Source: Hyposmocoma kahamanoa (Eukaryota; Arthropoda; Insecta; Lepidoptera; Cosmopterigidae). From it: a stretch of 64,000 bases of DNA. This document shows, piece by piece, positions 23,101-30,605 of this stretch. The notes below the pieces were generated by a model. That model searched no databases. It saw nothing but the letters and a program-made list of their open reading frames with translations, and was not told the DNA's origin. The position numbers and the translations under genes are program-made. Position 1 is the stretch's first letter; every line of letters starts with the position of its first letter. The stretch is taken from positions 2,226,067 to 2,290,066 of the forward strand of contig NW_020653945.1 in NCBI RefSeq assembly GCF_003589595.1, read 5' to 3'.

Positions 23101-23660
23101 TTGTCAATTGTTATGTGAAACGATAATAAAAAAACATTGGCATTTTTTTCTTGTTGAAATTATACCCTGTGCAGCGCAACATAACTGTTACGAAAACTGT
23201 CACTCCTCCCGCACCGCGCACCTACCTCTGGAACCGACTCAGTTAAGGAGTAGGTCTGTAGTAGTACTCTTTACATTACAAATACTACTTTTAAGACGAC
23301 ATAGACACAGGAATGACAAAAATAAAAAGAAATTAAAAAACTAAAATCAATTCGTAGTGAAAATGTATATAATGTAATTAAAATGTGTACTGTATATGTG
23401 CAGTGTAATGTTATGGGATTAATGCCTAAATAAATAAAATAAAATACTTAAATACGAAATTAAACTGCTTGTATTGTGTTTTGTAGTACATTGCGTAGTA
23501 AAGTGCACAATCACGGGTGAGTTCGGTTTGTTTGAATGATTTCACACTTTCTACATTTCCAATTTTCCAACCGCTATGTGTTCAGGGCGACTACCGATCC
23601 GGGTACTTCCCAAAGGAGTGCGTAAAGGAGGACCCGGAATGCATTGGCGCGCTGGACTGA
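4967..23660 (+). CDS. Vav: Vav family Rho/Rac guanine nucleotide exchange factor (3' twelve exons; N-terminus outside window)
   Basis: Vav couples tyrosine-kinase signalling at the membrane to Rho-family GTPases by catalysing GDP/GTP exchange. Twelve exons with canonical GT/AG sites and matching phases join into about 597 residues: 4967-5137, 6354-6569, 8887-9006, 12222-12338, 13772-13948, 16733-16935, 17431-17548, 18428-18570, 18945-19079, 19911-20060, 22284-22452 and 23586-23660. Domain order is DH (RELVDTE start; VPMQRVLKYHLLL core), PH (ending in the conserved KRKWVKAIRDA helix), an atypical C1 zinc finger, SH2 (GTFLLRLRP with the phosphotyrosine-binding Arg) and C-terminal SH3 (GWWKGR, GYFP). 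There is no room between C1 and SH2 for the N-terminal SH3 of vertebrate Vavs. The CH domain and acidic tyrosine region are not visible and should lie upstream. The first listed exon may instead start at 4971 or 4987; an in-frame TAG at 4964 limits it. After the TGA the frame stays open to 23819 (see findings). Identity is secure; exon edges come from reading alone. Confidence 0.95.
5241..5386 (+). repeat. SINE, family S1 (internally deleted)
   Basis: Head TGGCCGAACGG (A box) and GGTTCGATTCC (B box), then GAAATATTTGTATGGC and directly GGGATACAGGGT...TATGAGTGTGTGCGTTA. The middle of the body (GTGAGTTTGGGTGTAATTTG) is missing relative to copies at 9076, 39252 and 49551. Confidence 0.75.
5395..5485 (-). 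repeat. tRNA-headed SINE fragment
   Basis: The - strand reads GTAGCTTAGTTGGTTAAGAG then CACTGGTTCGAGTCCAGT. Box A and box B are tRNA-like but the arms do not pair into a good tRNA, and a GAAGGAATCTTTCTTTG tail follows as in family S2. Confidence 0.5.
6354..6569 (+). CDS. Vav: Vav exon: DH domain middle
   Basis: Phase 0 at both ends, 72 codons, starting ELHDIHSGLLSQLK and ending DSTFSKQLA. The acceptor is CCATAG and the donor GTAAGT. It continues directly from the previous exon as in Vav1 (IEDLL region) and covers the second conserved DH helix. Confidence 0.93.
6645..6801. repeat. Inverted-repeat element with conserved 35-40 bp arms
   Basis: Left AGGAAATGAAACTATTTTTC + CGGATTTAAATCGCGTATA is mirrored by right TATACGCGATTTAAATCCGG + AAAAATAGTTTCATTTCCT. 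Single arms of the family recur at about 228-290, 27300, 27540-27580, 38990-39040 and 45180-45225. Confidence 0.65.
7960..8170 (+). repeat. SINE, family S3 (copy 2)
   Basis: Head with GGATTCGAGTCCGGGT (B box), body CTATTTGGGAATTG and GTGCCCCAGAATGAATTCCG, tail TAGTTTGAAATCAAGT and GGCAC-like end. Shared with the copies at 470 (-), 26690 and 41865. Confidence 0.6.
8422..8658 (-). mobile_element. Decayed LINE reverse-transcriptase C-terminal fragment
   Basis: The 78-codon frame on the - strand reads YLPRYVLSPYNNNYGKRVWR then LLLNKLPSDVFDKLIDKPKK. The pattern PR...Y..R.W..LP.D....K.K resembles the conserved tail after the RT domain of jockey-like LINEs (P...Y..R.WN.LP..I). It is isolated inside a Vav intron without an RT core; a chance match remains possible. 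Confidence 0.4.
8887..9006 (+). CDS. Vav: Vav exon: DH core (VPMQRVLKYHLLL)
   Basis: Forty codons, phase 0 at both ends, acceptor TTATAG and donor GTAAGG. It contains LRDILSVPMQRVLKYHLLL, the most conserved DH segment (CR3), which contacts the GTPase switch regions in this family. Its reading frame differs from the longest ATG-initiated frame in the same stretch. Confidence 0.95.
9076..9292 (+). repeat. SINE, family S1 (near full length)
   Basis: Head CTGCCTCTGTGTCCGAACGG, B box GGTTCGATTCCC, body GTGAGTTTGGGTGTAATTTG and TGTCTATGTGTGTGTCCATG, end TATGAGTGTGTTGCGTTATT with an ATT-rich tail. Confidence 0.8.
10813..11016 (-). other. Unassigned open frame, possibly transposon-derived
   Basis: 67 codons, GC-richer than the surroundings, containing ADSETGSAITALGRGLFSKC and PLPSSEPMQYNGNL. 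I do not recognise a family. It sits in a Vav intron on the opposite strand and has no partner exon, so a transposon relic is the likeliest explanation. Confidence 0.25.
11601..12062. repeat. Dispersed 460-bp repeat, copy 1
   Basis: Shares long blocks with 21785-22266: GACTTGACACAGG.GATAATA, TTCTCACTACTCAAAGTA, GAATAGCAAAATCAACCATT, ACCGGAGTTATCGCGTAACA and the end TTTTTTGAAGTCGGTTA. No inverted termini or coding capacity seen; class unknown. Confidence 0.7.
12222..12338 (+). CDS. Vav: Vav exon: last DH helix
   Basis: Thirty-nine codons, NHEEFRGLERAKEAMVDVAQ to NEVKRDSEVLALLAKVQ, phase 0 at both ends. The INEVKRDSE motif matches VNEVKRDNE of vertebrate Vav, so this is the C-terminal DH helix leading to the PH domain. 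The acceptor is TTCTAG and the donor GTAAGC. Confidence 0.93.
12339..13771 (+). other. Vav intron holding a hairpin and a TA-flanked MITE
   Basis: Contains an inverted repeat at 12671-12760 (CATCTGGTTTATTA / TAATAAACCAGATG arms) and a 555-bp MITE at 12826-13380. The rest is unassigned. Confidence 0.6.
12826..13380. mobile_element. TA-flanked MITE, copy 1
   Basis: Long inverted termini: left GGTGTAAGTTTGAGACGG then AGCAAGGCCAGCTACCTTAA, right TTAAGGTAGCTGGCCTTGCT then ATAAATTTACATCCTG. Further inside, ACAGGAAAACGGTTCTAG is mirrored by CTAGAACCGTTTTCCTGT. It is related to 53581-54014. TA at both ends suggests a Tc1/mariner-type origin. Confidence 0.7.
13772..13948 (+). CDS. Vav: Vav exon: DH-PH linker and first PH strands
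   Basis: Fifty-nine codons, ESIIDWEGGALGAGG through GRLLLDGELRVRAH to YVFVFDKLMLLCKPVK. GELRV and FVFDKLMLLCK are the first PH strands. Strongly GC-rich against AT-rich introns. Acceptor CCCCCAG, donor GTAAGA, phase 0 at both ends. Confidence 0.93.
13993..14030 (+). repeat. SINE, family S1 head fragment
   Basis: ATCCGTGGCCGAACGGTTAC then CATGCCGGACTG only; the B box and body are missing. It begins 44 bases after a Vav donor site. Confidence 0.6.
15014..15190 (+). other. Unassigned coding-like frame without ATG
   Basis: 58 codons between TAA at 15011 and TAA at 15188, reading YDIFVQQLPLSELVEHDYTY, then SVDELVKKMKILISEGEEAN, HLFHESLRKNN. Charged and amphipathic residues and an absence of low complexity set it apart from other intron frames. 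No family is recognised; it could be the last piece of a retroposed gene or chance. Confidence 0.25.
16309..16318. other. Assembly gap (10 N)
   Basis: Ten Ns inside a Vav intron, followed directly by AATTGAATATCAATTCAATA, the tail of the S2 SINE, so a repeat probably caused the break. Confidence 0.98.
16420..16710 (+). repeat. SINE, family S2 (near full length)
   Basis: Leader TTTCTCATAGATGGCGCTA, tRNA-like head CCGTGGCTTAGTTGGTATAG and GGTTCGAATCCGACCGGATC, then GAAGGAATTTTTTCTGAGTG, ATAACAAACTAGTGGAGTAA and tail ATCAATTCAATAAAAATTTA. Other copies: 29380, 48560, 56425 (-), 57120 (-), tail at 59250. Confidence 0.8.
16733..16935 (+). CDS. Vav: Vav exon: rest of PH domain
   Basis: Sixty-seven codons plus two bases, DNQYSYRVGIRLAEYRVEE to CKRKWVKAIRDA. 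The Trp in KRKWVKAI is the invariant PH C-terminal-helix tryptophan. The acceptor is TTCTCAG; the donor GTAAGT leaves phase 2, which the next exon completes. Confidence 0.93.
16996..17216 (+). repeat. LINE-3'-like repeat, copy 1
   Basis: GTCCAGGGAAGTACTGCCAC, TTACCTATTTCTGTCGCCAA and an end GCTTACCATCAGGCGCACGA. Shares the first blocks with 21368-21612. The end motif resembles 3' termini of lepidopteran RTE-like LINEs (recalled, not checked). Confidence 0.55.
17217..17329. repeat. GC-rich fold-back element
   Basis: Arms CTATCCACACATATCCGGGC and GCCCGGATATGTGTGGATAG are perfect 20-bp inverted repeats. The centre consists of CCGGGC/GGGGCC runs. It directly abuts the repeat ending at 17216 and lies 100 bases before a Vav acceptor. 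Confidence 0.75.
17431..17548 (+). CDS. Vav: Vav exon: first half of C1 zinc finger
   Basis: Begins by completing the split Ile codon, then DNLEPAGCRSTNHKFVLHTF and KPATCHHCSKFLKGRIFQ. The His, X12, Cys, X2, Cys spacing is the first half of a C1 domain. Acceptor TTTTGCAG, donor GTCTGT, end phase 0. Confidence 0.95.
17549..18427 (+). other. Vav intron with dispersed repeat
   Basis: From about 17648 to 18112 there are blocks (GAGAAAACACGATTT, AATATTTGGTTGCA) similar to 22547-22793. At 18235-18310 a fragment AGGCGGTCTTATCGCTAATG resembles lepidopteran LINE ends. No exon recognised. Confidence 0.5.
18428..18570 (+). CDS. Vav: Vav exon: second half of C1 and linker to SH2
   Basis: GYLCTVCNACAHKECIALSG completes the zinc ligands: CX2C, X4, H, X2, C, X6, C, the shortened last spacing seen in Vav C1 domains. 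A short proline-containing linker (VAPPLPPHNHLPDQG) follows, ending LHYYMW. The donor GTCAGT is phase 2. The vertebrate N-SH3 module is absent. Confidence 0.93.
18945..19079 (+). CDS. Vav: Vav exon: N-terminal half of SH2
   Basis: Completes the split Trp codon (YMW|FVGEMGRE) and reads RRLEGTFLLRLRPNPTH to DYALSLK. The Arg in FLLRLR is the phosphotyrosine-binding residue of SH2 domains. Acceptor TTGACAG, donor GTGAGT, phase 2 out. Confidence 0.95.
19080..19910 (+). other. Vav intron with fold-back MITE
   Basis: Holds the inverted-repeat element at 19289-19453; the remaining sequence contains repeat-like CGCCACCGGACAAAACCAAC phrases and no exon. Confidence 0.55.
19289..19453. mobile_element. 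TAA-type fold-back MITE, copy 1
   Basis: Left GGGTGATATTCTAGAACTCT ACT... is mirrored by right AGAGTTCTGGAATACGGCCC, with ATGCTCAAGTCAGGAT / ATCCTGACTTGAGCAT inside. Homologous to the two elements at 33031-33371. Confidence 0.75.
19911..20060 (+). CDS. Vav: Vav exon: C-terminal half of SH2
   Basis: TDNTVKHMRVCCKPIDQ to SIVELISYYEKTTLSENFVG. VKHMRV, FFRSIVELISYY and SLSE-type motifs are the second half of Vav SH2. Acceptor CTGACAG, donor GTATGT, phase 2 out. Confidence 0.95.
20128..20308 (+). repeat. SINE, family S1 (head partly deleted)
   Basis: CTGCTGCC runs straight into ATGCTGGACTGCCATG, losing the A box. The B box GGTTCGATTCCCGGGCC, body and TGCGCGTTATTA end are present. Confidence 0.75.
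20844..21128 (+). mobile_element. hAT-type MITE, copy 1
   Basis: 285 bp with inverted ends CATTGACTTACAATTATATG and CATTTATTTGTAAGTCAATG. Flanking 8-mers TACTAGCC and TAGCAGCC match at 6 of 8. Two more copies with exact 8-bp duplications lie at 27820 and 59381. No coding capacity. Confidence 0.85.
21368..21612 (+). repeat. LINE-3'-like repeat, copy 2
   Basis: TGTCCAGGGAAGTACTGCCA, CTATTTCTGCCGCCAAGCAG and an end CTGTTACCACCAGGTGAAAA. Parallel to 16996-17216 but diverged in the middle. Confidence 0.55.
21656..21742 (-). repeat. SINE, family S1 3' fragment
   Basis: The - strand reads TGTCTATGTGTGTGTCAATG, GCGGGACTATGTTGAGTGTG and TGCGTTATAATAAT; the tRNA head is absent. Confidence 0.65.
21785..22266. 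repeat. Dispersed 460-bp repeat, copy 2
   Basis: Matches 11601-12062 block by block and ends TTTTTTGAAGTCGGTTAAAA about 18 bases before the acceptor of the SH3 exon, so the branch-point region of that intron lies at the element end. Confidence 0.7.
22284..22452 (+). CDS. Vav: Vav exon: most of the C-terminal SH3
   Basis: LNSNLVWPFRRVVATVIHDF to LALRPGAKVLVVSKEGDS and GWWKGRTLEK. This holds the SH3 RT loop (ATVIHDFRP in place of ALYDY) and the conserved WW dipeptide. End phase 0, donor GTGACT. The acceptor lies about 18 bases past the end of a repeat element. Confidence 0.93.
22453..23585 (+). other. Last Vav intron
   Basis: Contains a diverged repeat (22547-22793), a short TAA microsatellite (22796-22812) and a GC-richer repeat-like stretch (22860-23000). 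No exon recognised. Confidence 0.5.
23586..23660 (+). CDS. Vav: Vav last exon: end of SH3, TGA stop
   Basis: GDYRSGYFPKECVKED, then PECIGALD and TGA. GYFP...V is the closing SH3 strand. The acceptor is GTGTTCAG. The frame continues open beyond the TGA for 52 codons to TAA at 23817-23819, with coding-like base use, so the true C-terminus is uncertain. Confidence 0.9.
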   Translation, partial: GDYRSGYFPKECVKEDPECIGALD

Positions 23661-23819
23661 TGCCAGGAGTGCCTGTTCGAGCGCGAGTACCACTACCAGC
23701 CTGCGCCGACGCAGCCGCAGCAGCAGCCGAAACCGCGGCCGCGGCAACGATCGCACTCCCAATCGCGACTGCATTCGCGTGCGTTGCCTGCGCCTGAAGA
23801 TGCTGACGACCTCGTCTAA
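23661..23819 (+). other. Possible C-terminal extension of Vav after an in-frame TGA
   Basis: In the Vav frame the 52 codons after the TGA have 39 G/C third positions. They spell CQECLFEREYHYQPAPTQPQ, a Pro/Gln/Arg-rich stretch, and an acidic end APEDADDLV before TAA. Base composition falls to AT-rich immediately after the TAA, so the GC-rich exon island ends there and not at the TGA. Possible causes are readthrough, a polymorphic or erroneous stop, or an alternative acceptor (CCAG ending at 23666) that would be in frame but would delete the end of SH3. Confidence 0.5.
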
Positions 23820-23911
23820 ACTTCTAACATCCTAGTGCGGTATGGAAATTACGATAACGTTCATAATTTATAAACTTAAATATAGATGACGCCACTACTG
23901 CGATTATATCG

Positions 23912-23917
23912 AATAAA
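23912..23917 (+). promoter_or_regulatory. Candidate vav polyadenylation signal
   Basis: AATAAA about 250 bases after the TGA and about 93 after the TAA, in AT-rich sequence. It is the first canonical hexamer downstream of the last exon. No transcript evidence is available. Confidence 0.45.
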
Positions 23918-26689
23918 ACAAACGCGTTCGCTATGTATAGGAGAACATAATTGAATATGATCTTTTACCAAAAAATGGTACCACCATCAATGTTTCCATA
24001 TCGTACTTAAGGCTCATATTAATAAATAGCTCTTAAGTCAGGTTTATATCGGCTGAGATTTCACTCAGGTTTTAAGATGCGTCTCAAGTTTTTTATCGTT
24101 AATAAATAGCATGATACCATGTCAAGTGATCAACAACAACTTAATATTGAGACCTAGCTTAAGTTCTGAGTGACAATTTTTAAGAAAAAAAGAACTACTA
24201 TTAAATGATATTTAATCAGTGAGTAGTTAATGTACACTTAAGTTAAATTTATTAATAATAACAAATAAGTGTAATATCGATCGTACATTTGAGATGTATT
24301 TATTAATACGGGCCTGAGAGAAAAACAGCATTAGGTAGTGTACGGTAAGTCGCTCGAACTTGTAAGTGATTTCCAGTTAGAGCCCCACCTAGGTCAATTG
24401 TACAGTTTTTGATGACAAAAATTTAGTAAGAAACGCAGAGATGTAAATACAAAGGCATACGTACCAATGGCGAACTGTGGATAAAGAATGTAAGTGCTTC
24501 ACTGCAAAGCACTTACCACTGAGTTGGAGAATATTTTTCATAGGCAAGATGATGAGAGTTATGTTATATCATGGACTAATAACTCTAAAAGGACTTATGC
24601 TACTGCTAATCGCGATGCAAGACGCCGTAGTCGGGTTTTTAGTACCTATTGGCACTTCAGATGTCGCGACGAGCACCAAATAGCTTCTTCTTCTTTATTT
24701 ATTTGTGGCTTATTCTGTCTTTCACAATTCCGCCAATGTGACGTAGGTAGCATATTCACGGGAGGAGTGGATTTATTTTCAAGTATAATTTTGACCCTTA
24801 CTGTTGTCTCTGAGACTCGAAGCGGGTTTATCTAAAAGAAAGCACACAGCTGCAACATCACAGGACAACACAAAGCATGGCCTAATAAATCAGGGTTGTT
24901 AATAATTTTTTTAGGTAAATCAATGAATTAATGCAAGCTGTGTAGTTATAGACAGGGGTTATAAAAGTCATTAAAAATAAATAAAGAAGGAAAAGAAGGA
25001 GGAAGCAAAAAAGGTTAACATTTTACAATTTTAATTAGTTTATTGCCAAAATTATTTTTTTTACATTTTTAACGAGGAGGGCTTAGACATCTCGAGAATG
25101 CATTTTATGTTAGTTGGACGAGGGACATCTTGAGGGAGTAGTTTACAAATAGCTATTTTTGTAAATAATTTGTTTTACATTGACAAGGTACAACTTAACA
25201 AAGCTACCCTAATTTTTAGTGATAACAAACAAATCAACTAGATGGCGCCTATTGCACAGATTCTTATGCCGTATATAATTTTAATTTGTTTAATTTCTAA
25301 ATGAGAAGTGTTAATTTATAAATCAGTTTTATAACACACAATGCCATCTATTGACATGCATATTTGTCAAAATTCCAAAAATTAATTTTAGTCCATGATC
25401 AACATTTCCATAATGTTAGGGGGAAACTTCTCTTGCTCTATAATATGAAATATATTATAGAACAATTAATTGATATCCACGGTCATTTACATAATAGAAG
25501 CTACTTGTGAACCGATTTTGATGATTCTTTTTTTTGTTAGAAAGAGGGTACCTCAGGAGAAAGAAGATGAAAAATATTCGACCTCTAAGGGTGGTAAACT
25601 AGGGATGAATGACTTTTGAGTTTGTTTTTTTAGTACTCTGTTCTGAGGTTAGATTATCAGAGTTACGAATCTGTAGTATGGAGATTAGGAATTCTCTTTA
25701 ATTATTAGTCCATGGTTATAAAGACTCTTCGTCACTTGTACGTAAAGTTACGGACGCGGTTTCGAAAAGGATTTTTTAAAGGTTATTTAAGAAATCAAGT
25801 GATACAATATAAGAAAAAGTGTATAGTATATTTTGGCATATAAGAAAGCTTGTAATTTAAGGAGATAAGGAAGAAATTAGGTATTATGAGAGCGATAAGT
25901 CTTTGCTACTAAGCACTTTATATGCTTAGAAGAATATTCGTTTTACGAGAGATCTGAGTTTGGTGTGATTTTATGGAGGCTATTAAAGGCGCGATTCCAT
26001 TGGCTAACAAGGTTGGTATTATGAAACAAAATTAGAGAATCAAGAGGGAAGTCATTTCTTTTATTATATTTTTTCCCCTCGCTTATTTTTGTTCTTAAAG
26101 TACCATGTTTAGCTTTGTGTTTAGCTAACTGTATAAGATGAAAGAATGTTTTTTCGGATTTTTATAGCCGGTTAAATATTTAACTGATAATTACAGTACA
26201 GGCACGCCATGATGGCCGTTTTGACAGATTACAATAGTGAGGTCAAATCTCAATTCATTATCGAAAAAAAATATAATCAAATGCGAGCCACATCTACGAG
26301 ATAAGATTTTAGATTTATAACTAGTATTGCAAGGGGTAGCTGATTAAAAAGTTTTTATAAAACGAAAATAAAATTGTTTACTTAATATATCGTCAATTCG
26401 AAACTGCTTTGTTTGGCATTGAGCTTTGACGCGAGTTTGCCCGAGATAGAAGTTGTGCTGGCCAGCGACCCCACAAGTGACGATAGTATTGGATTTAATT
26501 TTTTTTTAAATTTTGAACAACAAATGCCGAGTTGTGCCCTAAAATTATACATTCCATAAATTTTACTGCTCACTATTGACAGCAATTAGCTCCTTCAACG
26601 TAGTTATGAATTAATACGAAACTTGATGAGCGGGCAAACGTCAAAACGGCCTTCGCAGCGTGCCGGTACTATAGTAAACGCAGTTAGTA

Positions 26690-26868
26690 AAACGGTTCGA
26701 TTTCCAGTAGGAGCAACTTGGGAAATGAATTTTTCTAAATTGGTTCTGATCTGGGTGTCCTGAGAAGTGCCCCAGAGTGAATTTTGCACTGGTACTCATG
26801 ATACAGGGAATTCCCTAGTTTGAGACCAGGCAATTGGTCTGGCACATTATTATTATTATTAATGCTCA
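26690..26868 (+). repeat. SINE, family S3 (copy 3)
   Basis: AACGGTTCGATTTCCAGTAG, AACTTGGGAAATGAATTTTT, GTGCCCCAGAGTGAATTTTG, GGAATTCCCTAGTTTGAGAC, GTCTGGCACATTATTATTAT tail. Confidence 0.65.
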
Positions 26869-27819
26869 GTGTTACATTTTAAACCACTGTTTTTACTAAT
26901 TACATGTGTGAAAGACAAAACAAAAATCCCACCAGGCTGTCTTTCGCCGTACTCTGTTAGCTGTCTGATGGAATCGTACCTTTATCAAGGTTAGCGTTAA
27001 TTTAGGCATGAACACGAAAAGGGTTAATCCTTCCCTCGAAACACTAAAACACATCTTACAAGTTTAACAAAAATTAATTATTTACAATACAAAGAAAAGC
27101 ATTTGTTTGTGTACCACAACTGGCATCACAGAAGAAAAGAAAATAAAAACTGATAACGAGAAAGCATAAAAAACACCAAAAGAACAGAAAATAAAATTTA
27201 CAACATAAAAGCGAAAATTTAAAATAAGGAAGTAAAAGAAAATAGAAACAAAAATATAATGAAAACGCAAGTTATTTACAATAACAATGACGTAGGAAAT
27301 TAAACTATTTTTTCGGATCAGAGGGTCCACTCTCGTTCTCCGTACGGAGTTAAAAGACAGCTCGACTAAATTAAAAAACAATATCAAGTATGAAACTTCA
27401 TCCGCATCATGCGTCTTTTAAATTGGTCGATTGTTACTTATTTGACAATAATTGTTTCGAACGTGTCGGACGGACATCGAGAGCATAAGGCCCTGAATCA
27501 GGTATATAATTGGTTTTTCAAACGTTGTTACTGAATAAAATATACGCGATTTAGATTTTTAAAAATGTTTCGTTTCCTATGTGTGAGTTATTGTTTGACG
27601 CGAGGGCTTATATTGAAACCTGGGCAAGCGAAGGAAGCTAATATTGAATTCGAAAATACATTCCTGAGTGTAGCGAGGTTTTCAAAGCACGAGACGCAAA
27701 ACAACTTTGCTGCCTGCTTTTCACCCCACTATAACGAGGAAAATGGCAGATGAAAGAAAAACAATTGAATTATAAAACATCAGATTTTTGAATTAAAAGA
27801 AAAAAATATCTTATACACC

Positions 27820-28105
27820 CATTGACTTACAATTATATCGACGTCGGATCCGCGCTAAAAAGTGTCCGAACTTATAGGGCGTTATAATCGTATACAGAGC
27901 GTCATTCACGCTCTAATCTTCGTTTGTTCGACTGACAGCGAAGCAAGCAAAATTAGACAGTACTGCGATGACATTACAATTTAAATTCAACGTTTTAGCT
28001 TTTTCATGTTCCTTTACATGTCAGTACGTTTAAATAGGTTGACTTGGGACATTTTATTCGTGGTTTTTGTATTAGACCCGTCGTCCATTTATTTGTAAGT
28101 CAATG
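27820..28105 (+). mobile_element. hAT-type MITE, copy 2
   Basis: 286 bp, nearly identical to 20844-21128, with the same inverted ends. The flanking 8-bp duplication TATACACC is exact (27812-27819 and 28106-28113), the size made by hAT transposases. Confidence 0.9.
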
Positions 28106-28356
28106 TATACACCTCATCAATTTTTATTCCTGCTTGTACTTTTATTTTGCGTGATTGTGAATGTGGGATGAATTAAAATAATTTCAACACAATTAGTCAT
28201 CATTGTCAATTTAATGTCAACAATAATAAGAATGAAATATACAAACGGATTTATATTACATAAATGAGCAATGCACGACAAGTCGCTTATTTGAATGTGT
28301 CATTCTTACAATAATAACGCATAGAATGATAGTTTCATATCAAACGAACTGTCACA

Positions 28357-28756
28357 NNNNNNNNNNNNNNNNNNNNNNNNNNNNNNNNNNNNNNNNNNNN
28401 NNNNNNNNNNNNNNNNNNNNNNNNNNNNNNNNNNNNNNNNNNNNNNNNNNNNNNNNNNNNNNNNNNNNNNNNNNNNNNNNNNNNNNNNNNNNNNNNNNNN
28501 NNNNNNNNNNNNNNNNNNNNNNNNNNNNNNNNNNNNNNNNNNNNNNNNNNNNNNNNNNNNNNNNNNNNNNNNNNNNNNNNNNNNNNNNNNNNNNNNNNNN
28601 NNNNNNNNNNNNNNNNNNNNNNNNNNNNNNNNNNNNNNNNNNNNNNNNNNNNNNNNNNNNNNNNNNNNNNNNNNNNNNNNNNNNNNNNNNNNNNNNNNNN
28701 NNNNNNNNNNNNNNNNNNNNNNNNNNNNNNNNNNNNNNNNNNNNNNNNNNNNNNNN
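28357..28756. other. Assembly gap (400 N)
   Basis: Run of Ns. The 47 bases directly before it (28310-28356) recur with one mismatch at 45606-45652, close to the other 400-N gap. Confidence 0.99.
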
Positions 28757-29379
28757 CTTTCCGAGCTAGTGAGGTGAAAAGATACTTTATGTGGTGCCAG
28801 CTGCGGTCAATAAAATAGTCCCTAATTCAGAATTTTTGAAAACGACAAAAGAGTTTCAGTTATGAGTTTATGACCTATAGAACATAGGGTTCTTAATCGA
28901 ATAATGTAAGTAAGTTTTTCTTGTTAAAACCGTAAGTGACGTATGTTCATGTTTAAAGGGACGACGTATTAAAGATTTTTCGAACGTAATAAAGCAAATC
29001 AGCAGAACTAGAGCGGAAATTTAACGACTATGACTACAGAGTATTTTATATTTTTGAGGTGCTCAAAGATGTGCCACATACGTCATACATATAATATACC
29101 TATTGTATATTTTAGCTCAATAGTGGATTAATGTTTATATTGGTCGGTAAAAGAAGCATAATTAAGATACTATTTTTATAGTAAACTATTATTCCATTAC
29201 AACAATTCATATCATAAATTAGTCATTGGTTTCAATTCTCAAAAACACAAACTAAACTTAATGTATGTAAAAGCAGAAGCCAATTTGGTGCTCATTTGTC
29301 TTTTTGAGTTTTGAGGCTCAACAATAAAACCGTGAAAGTTAATTTGCACAAGTCAAATGATTTACGAAATATTTTCTTA

Positions 29380-29605
29380 GATTTCTCATAGATGGCGCTA
29401 TGGCCAAAAGTCGTTGCAAACCAAATACAAAGGTCCGACAAAACAAGCACATAGAAAAATTCGTAAGGTCCGCTGGTTCGTTCCGTGGCTTAGTTGGCAT
29501 AGCATCTGGCACGGTTTGCTAGAAGACGTCGGTTCGAATCCGGCCGGATCGAAGGAATTTTTTCGTAAGTGTTCGATCTTTCTATCAATTCAATACAAAT
29601 TTAAA
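29380..29605 (+). repeat. SINE, family S2 (copy 2)
   Basis: GATTTCTCATAGATGGCGCT leader, CCGTGGCTTAGTTGGCATAG, GGTTCGAATCCGGCCGGATC and GAAGGAATTTTTTCGTAAGT. The tail is shortened compared with 16420. Confidence 0.8.
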
Positions 29606-29840
29606 TACATTGATTTAATTTATTTTATGTCTTAGAGAAAAAGGATCAATCATTAAAAAAGACCGTTTAGTTTTTTTTTGCCTGCTGCTTTTGCAAATTT
29701 AAAATGATCATTTGAATAGATGCCTTTGAGTATTGAGCTTTTTCTGACGGCCTCAATCTGATTCAGCGTAATAAGGGTGGTTTCTCCCTCATAACTTTGT
29801 CACCGACCAATATAAACAATACCTATATAATTCTTATATG

Positions 29841-30139
29841 TCGACCCCTCCTACGTAAAGTATCGTATGTCGAAATTGCCAAGTTTACAGGGAAGCGTTT
29901 TAAAGTTCTCCGTTTTATTCGGCAAAGCTCGTTACTCAAATAGAGTGATCATCTAATGCATCATCTAACCGATGTCTAGGATTTTATAATACTCTATGTG
30001 AGTAACGAGCTTTGTCGAATAAAAGTGAGAAATGCTAAAGTCACGTGTTGTGCTTATTTCAGTGAATTCAGAATATTTAAAATGCTCCTCTGTAAACTTG
30101 GCAATTTCGACATACGATACTTTACGTCGGAGAGGTCGA
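29841..30139. mobile_element. Fold-back MITE with about 50-bp arms
   Basis: Outer arms TCGACCCCTCCTACGTAAAG TATCGTATGTC... are mirrored at the right end, as are inner blocks GCAAAGCTCGTTACTCA / TGAGTAACGAGCTTTGTCG. 299 bp, no coding capacity, no clear target duplication. Confidence 0.75.
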
Positions 30140-30605
30140 TGTATTAAATGTCATGACACAAAGCCAATTTTATAAGTGTAATTCACCTAGAGTTCTTTTA
30201 TTCCACTGCTTAGCTCTGTCCATTTTGAGTCGAGCTTCCTACTATACGAGTGTGAAAAGGACAGGAGTTATGTGAAAGAACGAGAAGGGAACAAAAACCT
30301 TTTTGTCTTAAACTGTCAAAAACTTTTTTGAAGAAACATCATTTTTTCTTTTCGTTTTAAAAATTTTACTGTTTTTTGTATTTGAAAATGTACCTAAAAG
30401 TAGAAATTGAGATATTTCTAAACGAAACGGGAATGTTTAGCTGTCTCGCTCTTTCACACTGCTTTATCTTTTTCTGTAGTCTGTAATGTATAGTAAATGC
30501 TCGACTTCATAGTTCATAAGCGTATTTATAAGCAAACCAGCTGAGGAAATATGTGCTTTATTACTGTGGCGAAAGAATGAGTTACGGTATGTAGGCCAAT
30601 ATTTT

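Noticed and set aside
24477..24835. Overlapping frames just downstream of vav
   Set aside because: Two overlapping frames without conserved motifs; neither gives a consistent splice structure.
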